DNA of 64,000 nucleotides. Source: Paludibaculum fermentans. GTDB lineage: Bacteria; Acidobacteriota; Terriglobia; Bryobacterales; Bryobacteraceae. A program made the translations under genes and the position numbers. The stretch is from assembly GCF_015277775.1 (NCBI RefSeq), contig NZ_CP063849.1, positions 1,612,001-1,676,000 of the forward strand, read 5' to 3'. Each line of letters opens with the position of its first letter. The stretch's first letter is position 1. This document shows positions 8,403 to 17,714 of the stretch, piece after piece. The notes beneath the pieces are model-generated. The model was not told the origin of the DNA, made no database searches, and saw only the letters and a list, made by a program, of their open reading frames with translations.

Positions 8403-9411
8403 ATCACCGATATTGCTGCACGACCTCTCGGCCGTCGATTTCGACACCCCCGGCAAGCGCCACTACCAGTTGGGCTTCCACCTGGACTCAGCCTGGGGCT
8501 ATTCGCTTGTGCCGCTGACTGTGGTACGCGGAGCGGCTGGCGACGCTCCGGGGGTGGCGGTGAACGGCGGGACGCACGGCAATGAGTACGAAGGCCAGGT
8601 CGCGGTGAAACGGCTCTGCGCGGATCTTGATCCCGCCGCGATGTCCGGGCTGGTGGTACTGATCCCGCAGTTGAGCGAAAGCGCCTGCCGGGCCGGCACA
8701 CGCCTCTCTCCCCTCGACAACGTGAACATGAACCGGGCGTTCCCGGGGAATGCAAAGGGCACAATTTCGTACCGAATCGCTAACTTTCTGAAGACCCAGG
8801 TTTTCCCCCGCGTGAAGGTCGTCATCGACATCCACTCCGGCGGCCGGGAGGCGGTCTTCCCGCTCTGCACCTCGTTTCACCGGCTTCCGGACGCCGCGCA
8901 GTTCGCTGAGATCGCCAAAGCGGCTCGCCTGTTTGATACACCATTCTTATTTGTCTACTCGCGGCAGATGAGCTCCGGGCTGCTGACCGACGAGGCCGAA
9001 GACGACGGCAAAATCGCCATCGGCGGAGAGTTCGGCTCCGGCGAACTCGTCAGCCCCGAGGGCGTCCAACACGCCTACGAGGGGTCGCTCAACGTGATGC
9101 GGGAGTACGGCTTGCTGCCGGGGCCGGTCCGGCCCAGCACCCGGAAGCAGCGCCTGATCCAGGCTCCGGATCTGGACGATTACCGCCCCTGCCCTCGTGA
9201 CGGCATCTGGGAGGCTCTCGCCGTACCGGGCGAAGAGGTGGCCCAGGGTCAACTGCTCGGCCGCCTGCACGATTTCTCTGACCACACGGCGCCGGCGCTC
9301 GAGATCCGGGCGCATCGGGCCGGGGTGCTGATCGCCCGTTACGCGGCGGCGGTCTGCCCGAAGGGTTTGACGCTATTCGTGATCGGTGAAGAGACGGAGT
9401 TCCCCGCATGA
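8395..9411 (+). CDS. Succinylglutamate desuccinylase/aspartoacylase-type zinc deacylase
   Basis: 338 residues from the ATG at 8395, which overlaps the upstream stop. An M14-like zinc carboxypeptidase fold: GGTHGNEYEGQ (zinc His and Glu), NMNRAFPG (substrate carboxylate-binding Arg region), DIHSGGR (third zinc ligand) and GEFGSGE in the C-terminal half. The family removes acyl groups from N-acyl amino acids; this form resembles N-acetyl-diaminobutyrate (ectoine pathway) deacylases, but no other ectoine genes are present. Start codons overlap on both sides, showing strict co-expression with the cyclase-like and enolase-superfamily genes. Confidence 0.87.
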   Translation: MTESPILLHDLSAVDFDTPGKRHYQLGFHLDSAWGYSLVPLTVVRGAAGDAPGVAVNGGTHGNEYEGQVAVKRLCADLDPAAMSGLVVLIPQLSESACRAGTRLSPLDNVNMNRAFPGNAKGTISYRIANFLKTQVFPRVKVVIDIHSGGREAVFPLCTSFHRLPDAAQFAEIAKAARLFDTPFLFVYSRQMSSGLLTDEAEDDGKIAIGGEFGSGELVSPEGVQHAYEGSLNVMREYGLLPGPVRPSTRKQRLIQAPDLDDYRPCPRDGIWEALAVPGEEVAQGQLLGRLHDFSDHTAPALEIRAHRAGVLIARYAAAVCPKGLTLFVIGEETEFPA

Positions 9412-10559
9412 AGATTACAAATGTCGAAGTGCTGGTGCTGAAATCGCCCGGACTCTACCGGTCGCCGGAGGCCGATGAAGAGGCAATTGGCCCGACCTAC
9501 ATGGGCCTGGTGAAGGTCACGACCGACGCCGGCATCGTCGGGTATTCGGACATGGAGACCTCGGCTCCGGTGGCCAAAGCCGCGGTGGAGGCTCCGCGGT
9601 GGAGCGAACCCGGCATGGAGTGCTTCGAGGGACTCGCCTCGCTGCTGGTGGGCGAGAATCCTCTCGAGGTCGAGCGGCTCTGGTACAAGATGTACCGCGG
9701 TTCGATCTACTACGGCCGTCGCGGAGTGGCCATCCAGGCGATCTCCGCCATCGACATTGCGCTGTGGGACATCTGCGGCAAGTTCTATGGCCAGCCGGTG
9801 TGCGTCCTGATGGGCGCCCGCTGGCACGAGAAGATCCGGGCTTACGCGAGCACGCTGTTCCGGCCGACGCCGGACGCCATGCGAGCGGCCACCCAGCGCT
9901 ATCTGGACCAGGGCTTCACGGCCATCAAGTTTGGCTGGGGCGTGTTTGGCGAGGATCCCCGCCGCGATGTGGAACTCGTGGCCGCCGCCCGCCAGACGAT
10001 GGGCGACCGCAACGACCTGCTGGTGGACACGGGCTGGTTTGTCGACCGGACGCCCAAACAGGCGATCAATGTGGTGCGCTCACTGGAGCCCTACCGGCCG
10101 TTCTTTATCGAAGAGATCCTGAACCCCGAAGACTACGACGGCTACCGGACCGTGGCCGAAGCGGTGACGACGCCGATCGCCTGCGGCGAGCAGGAGGCCA
10201 CGGAGTGGGGCTTCCGCGAGCTGATTGAACGCGCCAAGGTGGACATCCTGCAGCCCGACCTGACGCGCTGCGGCGGCCTGACCGTCGCCCGCAAGATCGT
10301 TCACATGGCGGAGCGGGCCAACATCCACGTGATCCCGCACTCGTGGTCGTCGGACCTGCTCACCGCGGCTTCCCTGCACCTGAATGCGTTCCAGAGGCGT
10401 GCGGTGCTGATCGAGTTCAACACGGCCAGCGGACCGCTGAGCCGGGAGCTCGGGAAGGATCCGATCCGGCTGGAAGATGGCTACCTGAGAGTGCCGAGCG
10501 GGCCGGGCCTGGGCGTGGAAGTGAACGAAGAGGTGATCGCGAAGTATCGAATTGCGTAG
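9408..10559 (+). CDS. Mandelate racemase/muconate lactonizing enzyme family protein (enolase superfamily)
   Basis: 383 residues. The N-terminal capping domain (MKITNVEVLVLKSP to about 125) is followed by a TIM barrel with the superfamily metal ligands in LLVDTGW, FIEEILNPED and ACGEQEATEWGF, a base region around TAIKFGW, and a His in IPHSWSSD on the opposite face. Members abstract the alpha-proton of a carboxylate, usually dehydrating a sugar acid; the exact substrate cannot be read here. The ATG overlaps the preceding stop. The gene ends inside a perfect 11-bp inverted repeat that also marks the end of the converging amidohydrolase gene. Confidence 0.9.
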   Translation: MKITNVEVLVLKSPGLYRSPEADEEAIGPTYMGLVKVTTDAGIVGYSDMETSAPVAKAAVEAPRWSEPGMECFEGLASLLVGENPLEVERLWYKMYRGSIYYGRRGVAIQAISAIDIALWDICGKFYGQPVCVLMGARWHEKIRAYASTLFRPTPDAMRAATQRYLDQGFTAIKFGWGVFGEDPRRDVELVAAARQTMGDRNDLLVDTGWFVDRTPKQAINVVRSLEPYRPFFIEEILNPEDYDGYRTVAEAVTTPIACGEQEATEWGFRELIERAKVDILQPDLTRCGGLTVARKIVHMAERANIHVIPHSWSSDLLTAASLHLNAFQRRAVLIEFNTASGPLSRELGKDPIRLEDGYLRVPSGPGLGVEVNEEVIAKYRIA

Positions 10560-10581
10560 CGGACCCGCGGGGGTCCGCTAC
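10556..10581. terminator. Perfect hairpin between convergent genes
   Basis: An 11-bp perfect stem (GTAGCGGACCC / GGGTCCGCTAC) with a 4-nt loop spans the 23-nt gap between two convergent stop codons and includes one of them. No T-tract follows on either side, so it may act as an mRNA 3'-end stabiliser or collision barrier rather than an intrinsic terminator. Confidence 0.55.
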
Positions 10582-10582
10582 C

Positions 10583-11428
10583 TCAGCCGAGCCCGAGCAG
10601 ATCGAGCGTGTCCCGGTGGATCATGCCCTCGATCGCCTTCTCCGGGATCCTGGGCAGGTTGGTGTTCTCCGCCATGCGATTGACGGACCGCAGCGCGTCC
10701 ATCGTGCCCTGCGGCGTGGTGAACGGGTAGTCGGACCCCAGCAGCAGGCGGTCCAGCACCCCATATTCCATGGCCGCCACCAGCGCGTTGTAGAACTGCC
10801 ACGGGCGGTAGAACAACGCCGAGATGTCCGCGTACATGTTGCGGTTCTTGCGAATCAGCACCAGCGTCTCGTTGATCCAGGGATGGCCCATGTGCGCGAT
10901 CACGGTGACCAACTTCGGGAACTCCAGCGCCAGCGGCTGCAGCAGGATCGGGTTGGCGATCTCCAGCGACACGTTCTCGCAAAACGTCGTGCCCTGATGG
11001 ATCAGCATCGGGATGCGCAGCTCTTCCGCCCGCTTCAGAATACGGCGGAAGCGCGAATCAGTGGGCGCAACGTTCTGGTAGATGGGCCCCATTTTGAGGC
11101 CCCTCAGTCCCAGCGTCTGCACGCAGTGATCGAGCTGTTCCACCGAATCCGGGTCCTGCGGATCGATGGAACAGAAGCCGATCAGTTTCTCCGGGTGCTG
11201 GCCGACATACTCGGCCACATACTCGTTCGGGACCAGCACGCCGACGTGGCGCGCCCGGAAGCCGAGCACGATGGCGCGATCCACCGGTTCCATTGCTGCC
11301 CAATGCTTGTCCAGATCGACGTGAATGTCCTTGTAGCCCGCTCCGGCCGTCACCTTGGCGTCATGAACAAAACGCTCGCCGATGTGACACGGGCATTCCC
11401 AGACATGCGTGTGGACGTCAACGATCAC
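10583..11428 (-). CDS. Amidohydrolase family protein (amidohydrolase_2 type)
   Basis: 281 residues from GTG. It starts MIVDVHTHVW, the HxH metal motif of strand 1 in the amidohydrolase superfamily. GLRGLKMGP, LIHQGT, VIAHMGHPW and GSDYPF mark the successive ligand-bearing strands. Members of this subfamily are decarboxylases (ACMSD-like) or lactonases such as 2-pyrone-4,6-dicarboxylate hydrolase. The start overlaps the stop of the RraA-like gene by one base (TAGTG), so the two form an operon. With RraA this suggests ring-cleavage or sugar-acid lactone breakdown; the substrate is not determined. Confidence 0.87.
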   Translation of the reverse strand: MIVDVHTHVWECPCHIGERFVHDAKVTAGAGYKDIHVDLDKHWAAMEPVDRAIVLGFRARHVGVLVPNEYVAEYVGQHPEKLIGFCSIDPQDPDSVEQLDHCVQTLGLRGLKMGPIYQNVAPTDSRFRRILKRAEELRIPMLIHQGTTFCENVSLEIANPILLQPLALEFPKLVTVIAHMGHPWINETLVLIRKNRNMYADISALFYRPWQFYNALVAAMEYGVLDRLLLGSDYPFTTPQGTMDALRSVNRMAENTNLPRIPEKAIEGMIHRDTLDLLGLG

Positions 11429-12135
11429 TAAAGCACCCCGTACTTATCGTAAACCTGGCGCAGCAGCATGCCGTTCATGAGCTCGGCCCGGCTGTGATTC
11501 TCCCGGGAAACTTTGTCGGTGGCCATGCTCACCGCCTCAGTCACCACCGCGGCCGGCACGACGACGACGCCGTCGAAGTCGGCCACCACCAGATCACCGG
11601 GTGTCACCAGCACGCCCTGGCATTCGACGGGGATGTTGTAGTCCACCACCAGGCCGCGTCCGCGCGAATCCACAGGCTTGATGCCCGTGGCGAAGACCGG
11701 GAAGCCCAGCGACTGGATCTTCTTCACATCGCGCACCAGGCCGTCGATGACGGCGCCGCGCGCACCGCGGCTCAGCGCCGCCGTGGAGAGCAGTTCCCCC
11801 CATGGAGCGTTCCGTTTCGAATCGCCCGTGGCGACCACCGCGATCTCACCGGGCAGCAGGCTATCGACAGCCTCGATCTCGATGTCGTATGGGTTCTCGC
11901 CCAGGTGATAGACATCCATGCACAAGATGGTTCGAGCCCATCCGGCGAAGACCAGGTCCGGCGACAACGGCCGGATGGTCTCCCTCATCGCCTGTTGGCG
12001 GAAGCCCAGTTCATCCAGGGCATCGGCCAGCACGGCCGTATAGAGGTTCTGTTCTACATGTTCGAAGAGCTCCACATCCGCCGTCTGCAGTACCCTGCCC
12101 GGCGCTCTTCCGTTGCTTTGCTGTTCAGTGGCCAA
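11428..12135 (-). CDS. RraA-like / HMG aldolase family protein
   Basis: About 235 residues. The fold signature is clear: LADALDELG, FAGWARTI, GELLSTAALSRGARGAVIDGLVRD (with the Gx3Ax5G and Asp-binding segment), and VTPGDLVVADFDGVVVVP. Such proteins are class II 4-hydroxy-4-methyl-2-oxoglutarate aldolases/oxaloacetate decarboxylases; RNase E inhibition by RraA is a special case. The start chosen is the TTG at 12135, preceded by GAAGGAAGG; an earlier TTG (12162) would overlap the transporter gene. It probably works with the amidohydrolase downstream to cleave the last intermediate to pyruvate-type products. Confidence 0.87.
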   Translation of the reverse strand: MATEQQSNGRAPGRVLQTADVELFEHVEQNLYTAVLADALDELGFRQQAMRETIRPLSPDLVFAGWARTILCMDVYHLGENPYDIEIEAVDSLLPGEIAVVATGDSKRNAPWGELLSTAALSRGARGAVIDGLVRDVKKIQSLGFPVFATGIKPVDSRGRGLVVDYNIPVECQGVLVTPGDLVVADFDGVVVVPAAVVTEAVSMATDKVSRENHSRAELMNGMLLRQVYDKYGVL

Positions 12136-12154
12136 CTTGCACCTTCCTTCGCCG

Positions 12155-12586
12155 TCAGGCAACGCTCAACATGACTAACGACGCGATTCCTAACACCACA
12201 CCGCAAAATCCATAAGGGCCGATGCGCTCCTTGAAGAGCAGCAACCCGGCCGTCGCGACCAGAAAGAGCGAGCCGCCGGTGGTGAGCGGGAACGCTATGT
12301 GTCCCGGCACCCCGCTCGACAGCGCCATGGCCGTGAAACTCTGGCCCGCCAGGCTGCAGCCGCCCATGGCCGCGCCCAGCAACACTTCCCGCCGGTTGAC
12401 ACCGTCGCGGCTCACCAGCAACGCCGCCAGCGCGAAGATGAACCCGCCCAGGTACCAGAAGAGAAGATACTGCTGCTGATAAGCAGCCAGTCCACGCTCG
12501 GTGAGAATCTTCAGCCCGAACGGGCCGAGGCCGTTCGCCACGAAGGCGACTAGCATCAACCGGAGCCAGATGTTGGTCTTACTCAT
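12155..12586 (-). CDS. EamA/DMT-type half transporter, C-terminal-half-like
   Basis: About 143 residues from the ATG at 12586 (MSKTNIWLRL), nearly all hydrophobic: five likely transmembrane helices, equal to one EamA repeat (half of a ten-TM drug/metabolite transporter). The last helix is preceded by LFKERIGPYGFCG, a typical EamA repeat end. It overlaps the preceding half-transporter by 8 nt in another frame, so the two probably form a heterodimer rather than one protein. It sits in the catabolic cluster and may import or export its carboxylate substrate. Confidence 0.8.
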   Translation of the reverse strand: MSKTNIWLRLMLVAFVANGLGPFGLKILTERGLAAYQQQYLLFWYLGGFIFALAALLVSRDGVNRREVLLGAAMGGCSLAGQSFTAMALSSGVPGHIAFPLTTGGSLFLVATAGLLLFKERIGPYGFCGVVLGIASLVMLSVA

Positions 12587-13022
12587 GACGCCGCTCCGCA
12601 TCACGCTTGTCCTTCCACAGCAGCGCCATGGAGACAGGGATCAGGCTCAGTGCGATGGCGCGCTTCAGCCCCACCGGCTCGTGATAGATCAGGATCGAGG
12701 CCAGGGTGGGCAGCCCCGAGGAGAGATTGATGGCCAACCAGCTGGTGGCGATATCGCCGTAGCGGATACCGGCCTGGAACGACAGGATCGCAATGGACGC
12801 GCTGACTCCGAAAGGCAGGGCGAGCGACCAGGCGCCGGCGGGCCCATGCCACTCGCCTCCGCGCATCGTGATCGTGATGATGACAAAGACCAGCGACCAG
12901 CCGTACATCAGCGCATTCACCGGACTGGGGCGGCACTTCAACGTGTCGGCCAGTTTGTGGAAGATGCCCAGCGCACTGAATGCCAGCAGCCCCAACAGCG
13001 TGTATAGGTAGCCTTCGTTCAT
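12579..13022 (-). CDS. EamA/DMT-type half transporter, N-terminal-half-like
   Basis: 147 residues with four to five predicted TM segments and one EamA repeat: MNEGYLYTLLGLLAFSALG at the N-terminus, then SWLAINLSSGLPTLASILIYHEPVGLKRAIA, the conserved EamA pore segment. A basic tail (KDKRDAERRHE) ends it. Full-length DMT transporters are ~290-300 residues with two such repeats; here they are separate overlapping ORFs. A frameshift in a single gene is possible, but each ORF has a normal start, a proper repeat boundary and a charged tail, so a natural pair is favoured. Confidence 0.8.
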   Translation of the reverse strand: MNEGYLYTLLGLLAFSALGIFHKLADTLKCRPSPVNALMYGWSLVFVIITITMRGGEWHGPAGAWSLALPFGVSASIAILSFQAGIRYGDIATSWLAINLSSGLPTLASILIYHEPVGLKRAIALSLIPVSMALLWKDKRDAERRHE

Positions 13023-13145
13023 CTTTCCTCAGATACCACAGGCCCGCTTGCGCTCTCGGGACTCAGCACCATTACAACCTACAAATCGACGGTTCACGGC
13101 CAATCTGGAGGGCCTCCGGAATTACATTCCCATTAGCAGGAAACA

Positions 13146-15879
13146 TCAGTAGCTCACCACGATCGCATAGCTTTGCTCGGCCGGAGCCGGCAGGCGGACC
13201 CATTCTTTGGCAGGATCAAAATCAGTCCAGTCGCGCCCGTTGACCGTGACGCTGGTCATACGGCTGCCAGCCGGATGGCGAAAGCGAACCAGCAACGAAG
13301 AGGGCTTGGCGCGGCCCTCCAACTCAACGTCAGCGGACAACTGCCGGCCGCCCTTGTTCTGCACGGTCATCGAAATGGCGCCGAAACGGCTGGGGGCGCG
13401 CTTCACGGAAATCGTCTTGCCCGGCGCCAGCCACGCTCGCGGCGTAAAGCCCGCCAGCAACAGGGAGTCGTCGTCCCGTTCGAGGATCAGCATGTTGCGA
13501 TACAGCTCGAACCAGGCGCCGTCGGTGGAAGGCGGGCCGAAGTATTGGCCATGCGTCGAGCGATGCTCCACCGGCTCCAAGGCCGATTGGCTGAACGCGC
13601 TCGCCATGTAGCTGTAGAAGGTGCGGATGACGGCTTTCGGATCGTCGCGCCAGAGGTAGGCCGTGGCGTGCTGGTTGTAGACAGGTTCGTTCGCAATGCC
13701 CCAGCCGCGAATGAGCAAGTTGTCCTCGTGATCGTTCAGGAGCCAGTTACCCAGGTCACTGGCCGGTGCGACAGCTTTCAGGCGCAGCATGTGCGCGGCT
13801 CCGGTGTCGACGTCAGTGGGGTACCAGTCGTCGAGGATGCGCCGGAAGGTGTTGGCTTCGCAAGGCACATAGGGGGATCCAGGTATGATCTCGCAATTGG
13901 ACGAGCGGCGAGTTGGCACTGGCGGTGCGGAAGCCGTGATCCACGGCAGCCGCCAACTGCTTTGCCGCGAGGCGGGCGGCCGGTCCTTGCGGATGCCCGA
14001 TCTGCTCAAGGGCCCTGCCGAAGAGTTCCAGGCCGGCGTACATATAGGCCTGGTTGAAGGCCCACAGTCCTTCGCCGGTGAGGTCGTTCAAGGGGCCGGA
14101 AACCAGCCCTTTCGTCGGGCCTTCGCGGTGTTGCGCGGCATTCACCTGCGCCAGGCACCATTCCAGGGCCTTGAGCGATTGCGGCATGACGCGCTGCAGG
14201 GCCGCTTTGTCGCCAGAGAGGAAGTAGTTCTGCGCCGTCGCGTAGAGCATGCCGGGCGTGTACACCAGCCAGTTCGCATAGCCGCTGACGTGACCGTTGA
14301 TCTCCTGGTTGTTGCGGTACTGCGCCTTCAGTTCCTCAGCCGCGACGTCACCGTAGCCGCGCAGGCCGAACAGCATGTAGTCGATGTACACCGCCTGATT
14401 CACGGGCCACGGAGTGCCGGTCTGGTCGTAGGCAAAGTTGGAATACGGCAGGTCGATGCGGGCGTCGTCGCCCACGCCATGGCGGCGTGGCAGGCGCAGC
14501 GCGTGCCACAGGCTGGCGCGGAAGAGATCGTTGACCACCTTCTCCGGCACCTGGAACTGAGCGCCTTTGTCGATCCATGCCGTCCAGAAGCCCAGCGTGG
14601 CGGTTCGGGCCTGCTCGTAGTCGAGCTTGGCGAGCAGCGCCGCGCCAGCGTCGTCCACCATGGGCGAGGGTAGCTTGACCACCAGTTCACGAGCGCCTCC
14701 GGCGGGGATTTCCAGAGGAATGGAAATGTTGACGCGCCTCATCCTCTGGTCGTCGTAGTCCTGCACGCCCGACCAGACAGCGCGGCCGTCGCCGCCGTCG
14801 ATCTCCAGCAGGGTCTGGCCGAAGCTGCGGTTGCGGACGGTGGTCTTCGCGCCGGACTGTTCGACATCAAAGATGGAGCTCAGGCCGCCCGGCATCGCCC
14901 GGCGGTGGCTCAGATTGATGGGCACGCGCCGCGGCTTGCCGTCGAGGGTCGAGACCCGCAGGCGCTGCATCAGCACCATGCGCATGTCGCCGCGGCGCTC
15001 CGCAGGGGGGCCTTCCAGCGGATATGCGAACTGCTCGATCTCATAGCGGATGCCTTCGCGCTCGAAGACCGTGGTGACGACGGGCAGGCCGTCGTGCAGT
15101 CCCTGCTTCTTCCACGTCCTGGCAATGCCCTTGGTGATGTCGCCGACTTCGAACCAGAACCGGAAGCGGTCGGGGTTGCCGAAGTCGTTGCGGACGCCGG
15201 CGCCGCGATCGATGCCGAACTTGTGGATCGAACTGTCCCACGCCAGGCCGATGATGTGGCCGGCTCCGGTCTGCTGGGGGTTGACGTACGTGGGGCTGCC
15301 CATATCCTCCCAGCGGCCGGTGTACTCTTCATAGCTCGCCTCGGGCTCGGCCTGGATCCGATCGAGGATCCGCTGGCCCTTCCAGGCTTCGAGAGACTTC
15401 CGATGTTCGGCAAAGGGGACGAAGGGCTCGCCCGCCGTGATGTAGATGTCGAGCGAAGGGACCCAGATCGCGCGTTCCCTCTTTAGTTGCTCGATCGTGA
15501 CGGCGAAACCGCCGGTGCCGTCGGCGCGTGTTTTCACATAGAGCCTGGGGGCATGCGGATCCATGGAGGCGTCGTCACCGAGACGGCGAGCGGTGTCGGC
15601 ATCGGCGGCCGCCAGCAGGTCGGCCCAGATGACCTGGAGTTTCTGCAGCTTTGGTTCGGTCCTCGCGGGACTGTCCAGCAAGAAACTCAGGCCATCGGCG
15701 GCACCGTCAATGGCACCGGTTTTGACCTGATTTCGAAGCGTCATTCCGCCGTCGGTGGAGACTTGCAGGGGTGACGCCGAGGCGGCCTGGGCGCCATGGC
15801 CCCAGGTGACGCGCACTGGTAATGGTTCAGCCCAACAGGCGGCCAGCGTGATCGACAGGAGGAAGGCGCATCGATTCAT
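13146..15879 (-). pseudogene. Large secreted protein, six-hairpin glycosidase-like, split by a frameshift
   Basis: Two minus-strand frames make one ~910-residue protein. The first (from the ATG at 15879) runs to ...RDHTWIP, then into out-of-frame residues; the second resumes ...YVPCEANTFRRIL and continues to 13146. The switch falls on a run of five Cs (minus strand; 13872-13876); removing one C restores continuity. The N-terminus has a signal peptide ending LAAC, a plausible lipobox. The middle and C-terminal parts contain Trp/Tyr-rich helical segments (NWLVYTPGMLYATAQNYFLSGD, FNQAYMYAGLELFGRAL) like the (alpha/alpha)6 barrels of bacterial glycosidases, then a beta-rich tail. I do not recognise the exact family. 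It may be a real loss of function or a homopolymer sequencing error. Confidence 0.75.
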
Positions 15880-15965
15880 CAACTGCGATTATACGGACCA
15901 CTGCCCGCGGCGCCATGCCCCTTCGACTGCAATCCGGCCTGTCATTCCAGCTAATCGGAAAGCGG

Positions 15966-16712
15966 CTAGCGTGCCGTCCAGCCGCCATCCACGGGCAGAG
16001 TGGCGCCGGTGATGTAGGAAGCTTCGTCGGAGGCCAGGAAGAGTGCCGCCTGGGCCACCTCGCCCGGTTGACCGACGCGGCCCAGCAGAGTCTGCGCGCA
16101 CTGCCACTCATAAGCGGCCTCGCCGGGCTTGGGCGAGATGCGGGTCTGGATGGGTCCGGGACACAGCGAGTTGACGCGGATATTGTTCTTGCCATAGTCG
16201 TAGGCCGCGCTGAGCGTAAACCCGAGCAGCGCGGCCTTGGCTGCGGTATAGGCAACGGAGGTGGGACAGCCCACCATGGCCTGGATCGAGACCACATTGA
16301 CGATGGATCCGGCGTGCTGGGCGATCATGTACGGCAGTACGGCGCGGGTGCAGTTGTTGGTCCCCAGGAGCTGCACGCGCAGGCATTTGTCCCACTCGTC
16401 GTCGGTGGCTTCCAACACGCCATGGAACTCGCCCAGGTAGGCTGCGTTGTTGCACAACACGTCGATCCGTCCGGTCCAGCGGGCCGCGATCTCAACCGCT
16501 TCCGTCACTGCTGTTTTTGAACTCACATCCGTCGGCCAGAACTCGGCACGTCCGCCGGCGGAGCGCATCGACTCGGCCAGTGATCCGCCCGCCTCGACAT
16601 CCAAGTCCGCAATCAGGACGGCGGCGCCTTGCTCGGCGAACGCTTCAGCAATTGCACGGCCAATTCCGTGGGCTCCGCCCGTTACAATCGCAACTTTATC
16701 CTTGAGACGCAT
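15966..16712 (-). CDS. SDR family NAD(P)-dependent oxidoreductase
   Basis: 248 residues, a classical short-chain dehydrogenase: TGGAHGIGRA nucleotide-binding motif at 11-20, an Asp at the end of beta-2 (ADLDVE, suggesting NAD), CNNAAYLG, Ser in VVSIQAM, and the catalytic YTAAK. The C-terminal SYITGATLPVDGGW is typical of the 3-oxoacyl-reductase/glucose dehydrogenase-like group. It oxidises an alcohol group of an unknown substrate, plausibly a sugar or sugar acid given the neighbouring dehydratase and lactonase-type genes. It lies 65 nt below the IclR gene on the same strand. Confidence 0.9.
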   Translation of the reverse strand: MRLKDKVAIVTGGAHGIGRAIAEAFAEQGAAVLIADLDVEAGGSLAESMRSAGGRAEFWPTDVSSKTAVTEAVEIAARWTGRIDVLCNNAAYLGEFHGVLEATDDEWDKCLRVQLLGTNNCTRAVLPYMIAQHAGSIVNVVSIQAMVGCPTSVAYTAAKAALLGFTLSAAYDYGKNNIRVNSLCPGPIQTRISPKPGEAAYEWQCAQTLLGRVGQPGEVAQAALFLASDEASYITGATLPVDGGWTAR

Positions 16713-16777
16713 ATCGCACCATTCTCCCGCGCCCTCCGGCGAGCGCCAACCCGCAATCCACGGTATTGGAAACTAGT

Positions 16778-17566
16778 TCAGCTTTCGCGGCTGGAAGGCG
16801 CCCACCCTAAGCGGCGGGACATCTCGAAAGCCGCTTCCTGGACCAGGGCGCCCATCCGCGCCACATCCTCGGTCCGGATCTGCTCCACGGTCCCCGACAC
16901 GCTCACGGCGGCCTCCACTTCGCCGGAGACGCCCAGGACGGGCGCCCCGATGCAGCGGATGCCAATCTCTTCCTCCTCGTCATCAACGGAGTAGCCAGCC
17001 TGGCGCGTGCGCATCAACTCCTGCTTGAGGCGGGTCAGGGTCGAGATGGTATTCTCGTTGTGACGCAGCATGCGGCGCTCCTTGACGAGCCTGTTGATCT
17101 CTTCCTCCCGCCGCCACGCGATCAAGGCTTTGCCCAGGCTCGTGCAGTGGTAGTCGATTCGCTTCCCGATCCATGTCGCTACAGGCATGATTCCGGATGG
17201 CTCCACCTTCGCTACCAGCAGGGCTTCGTTGTTCTCCAGAATCGCGATGTGAGCGGTCAAGCCTGTCCGTTGTGTCAACTCGCAAAGGAGCGGACCGGCC
17301 TTCTGCCGCAGGGTGATGCCGTAAGAGGCCACAGTGGCGATCCGCACCAGGTTGAGGCCGGCGACGTAACGGCCCGACGACTCCAGTTTCTGCAGGTAGC
17401 CCAGGCGCTCGAACGTCACCAGAATGCTATGTATCGAACTCTTTGGAAACTCCAGTTGGGACGCCAGTTGCGAGAAGGTGAAGCCGTTCTTGGACTTCGC
17501 CACCAGCTCAAGAATCGTGAGGCCTCTTTCCAGTGCCGGAACGGTGGGGGTCTTGTCAGCAGGCAT
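16778..17566 (-). CDS. IclR family transcriptional regulator
   Basis: 262 residues from the ATG at 17566, preceded by GAGGAG at good spacing; an upstream in-frame start (17638) is rejected. An N-terminal winged HTH at about 10-70 (ALERGLTILELVAKSKNGFTFSQLA, FPKSSIHSILVTFERLGYL) is followed by the IclR effector-binding domain (DYHCTSLGKALIAW, RQAGYSVDDEEEEIGIRCIGAPVLG). The gene is divergent from the large TonB-dependent receptor 148 nt away and upstream of the SDR gene. It is the obvious candidate regulator of the catabolic neighbourhood and possibly of the receptor. Confidence 0.92.
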   Translation of the reverse strand: MPADKTPTVPALERGLTILELVAKSKNGFTFSQLASQLEFPKSSIHSILVTFERLGYLQKLESSGRYVAGLNLVRIATVASYGITLRQKAGPLLCELTQRTGLTAHIAILENNEALLVAKVEPSGIMPVATWIGKRIDYHCTSLGKALIAWRREEEINRLVKERRMLRHNENTISTLTRLKQELMRTRQAGYSVDDEEEEIGIRCIGAPVLGVSGEVEAAVSVSGTVEQIRTEDVARMGALVQEAAFEMSRRLGWAPSSRES

Positions 17567-17714
17567 CGAATTCTCCTCAATCAATCCAACCTGCTGGATT
17601 CTAGCAGCAAACCAGCGCCCCGGAAACCAACTTTCCAATACACAGGAATGTGGGGCCCAACTTCAATTGACTCAATCCGCTTCCACCCCGAAGATTGACC
17701 CAAAGGAGCCACCA

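Noticed and set aside
17424-17714. N-terminal extension of the TonB-dependent receptor
   Set aside because: It lies antisense to the IclR gene and upstream of a clear AAAGGAG site and signal peptide starting at 17715.
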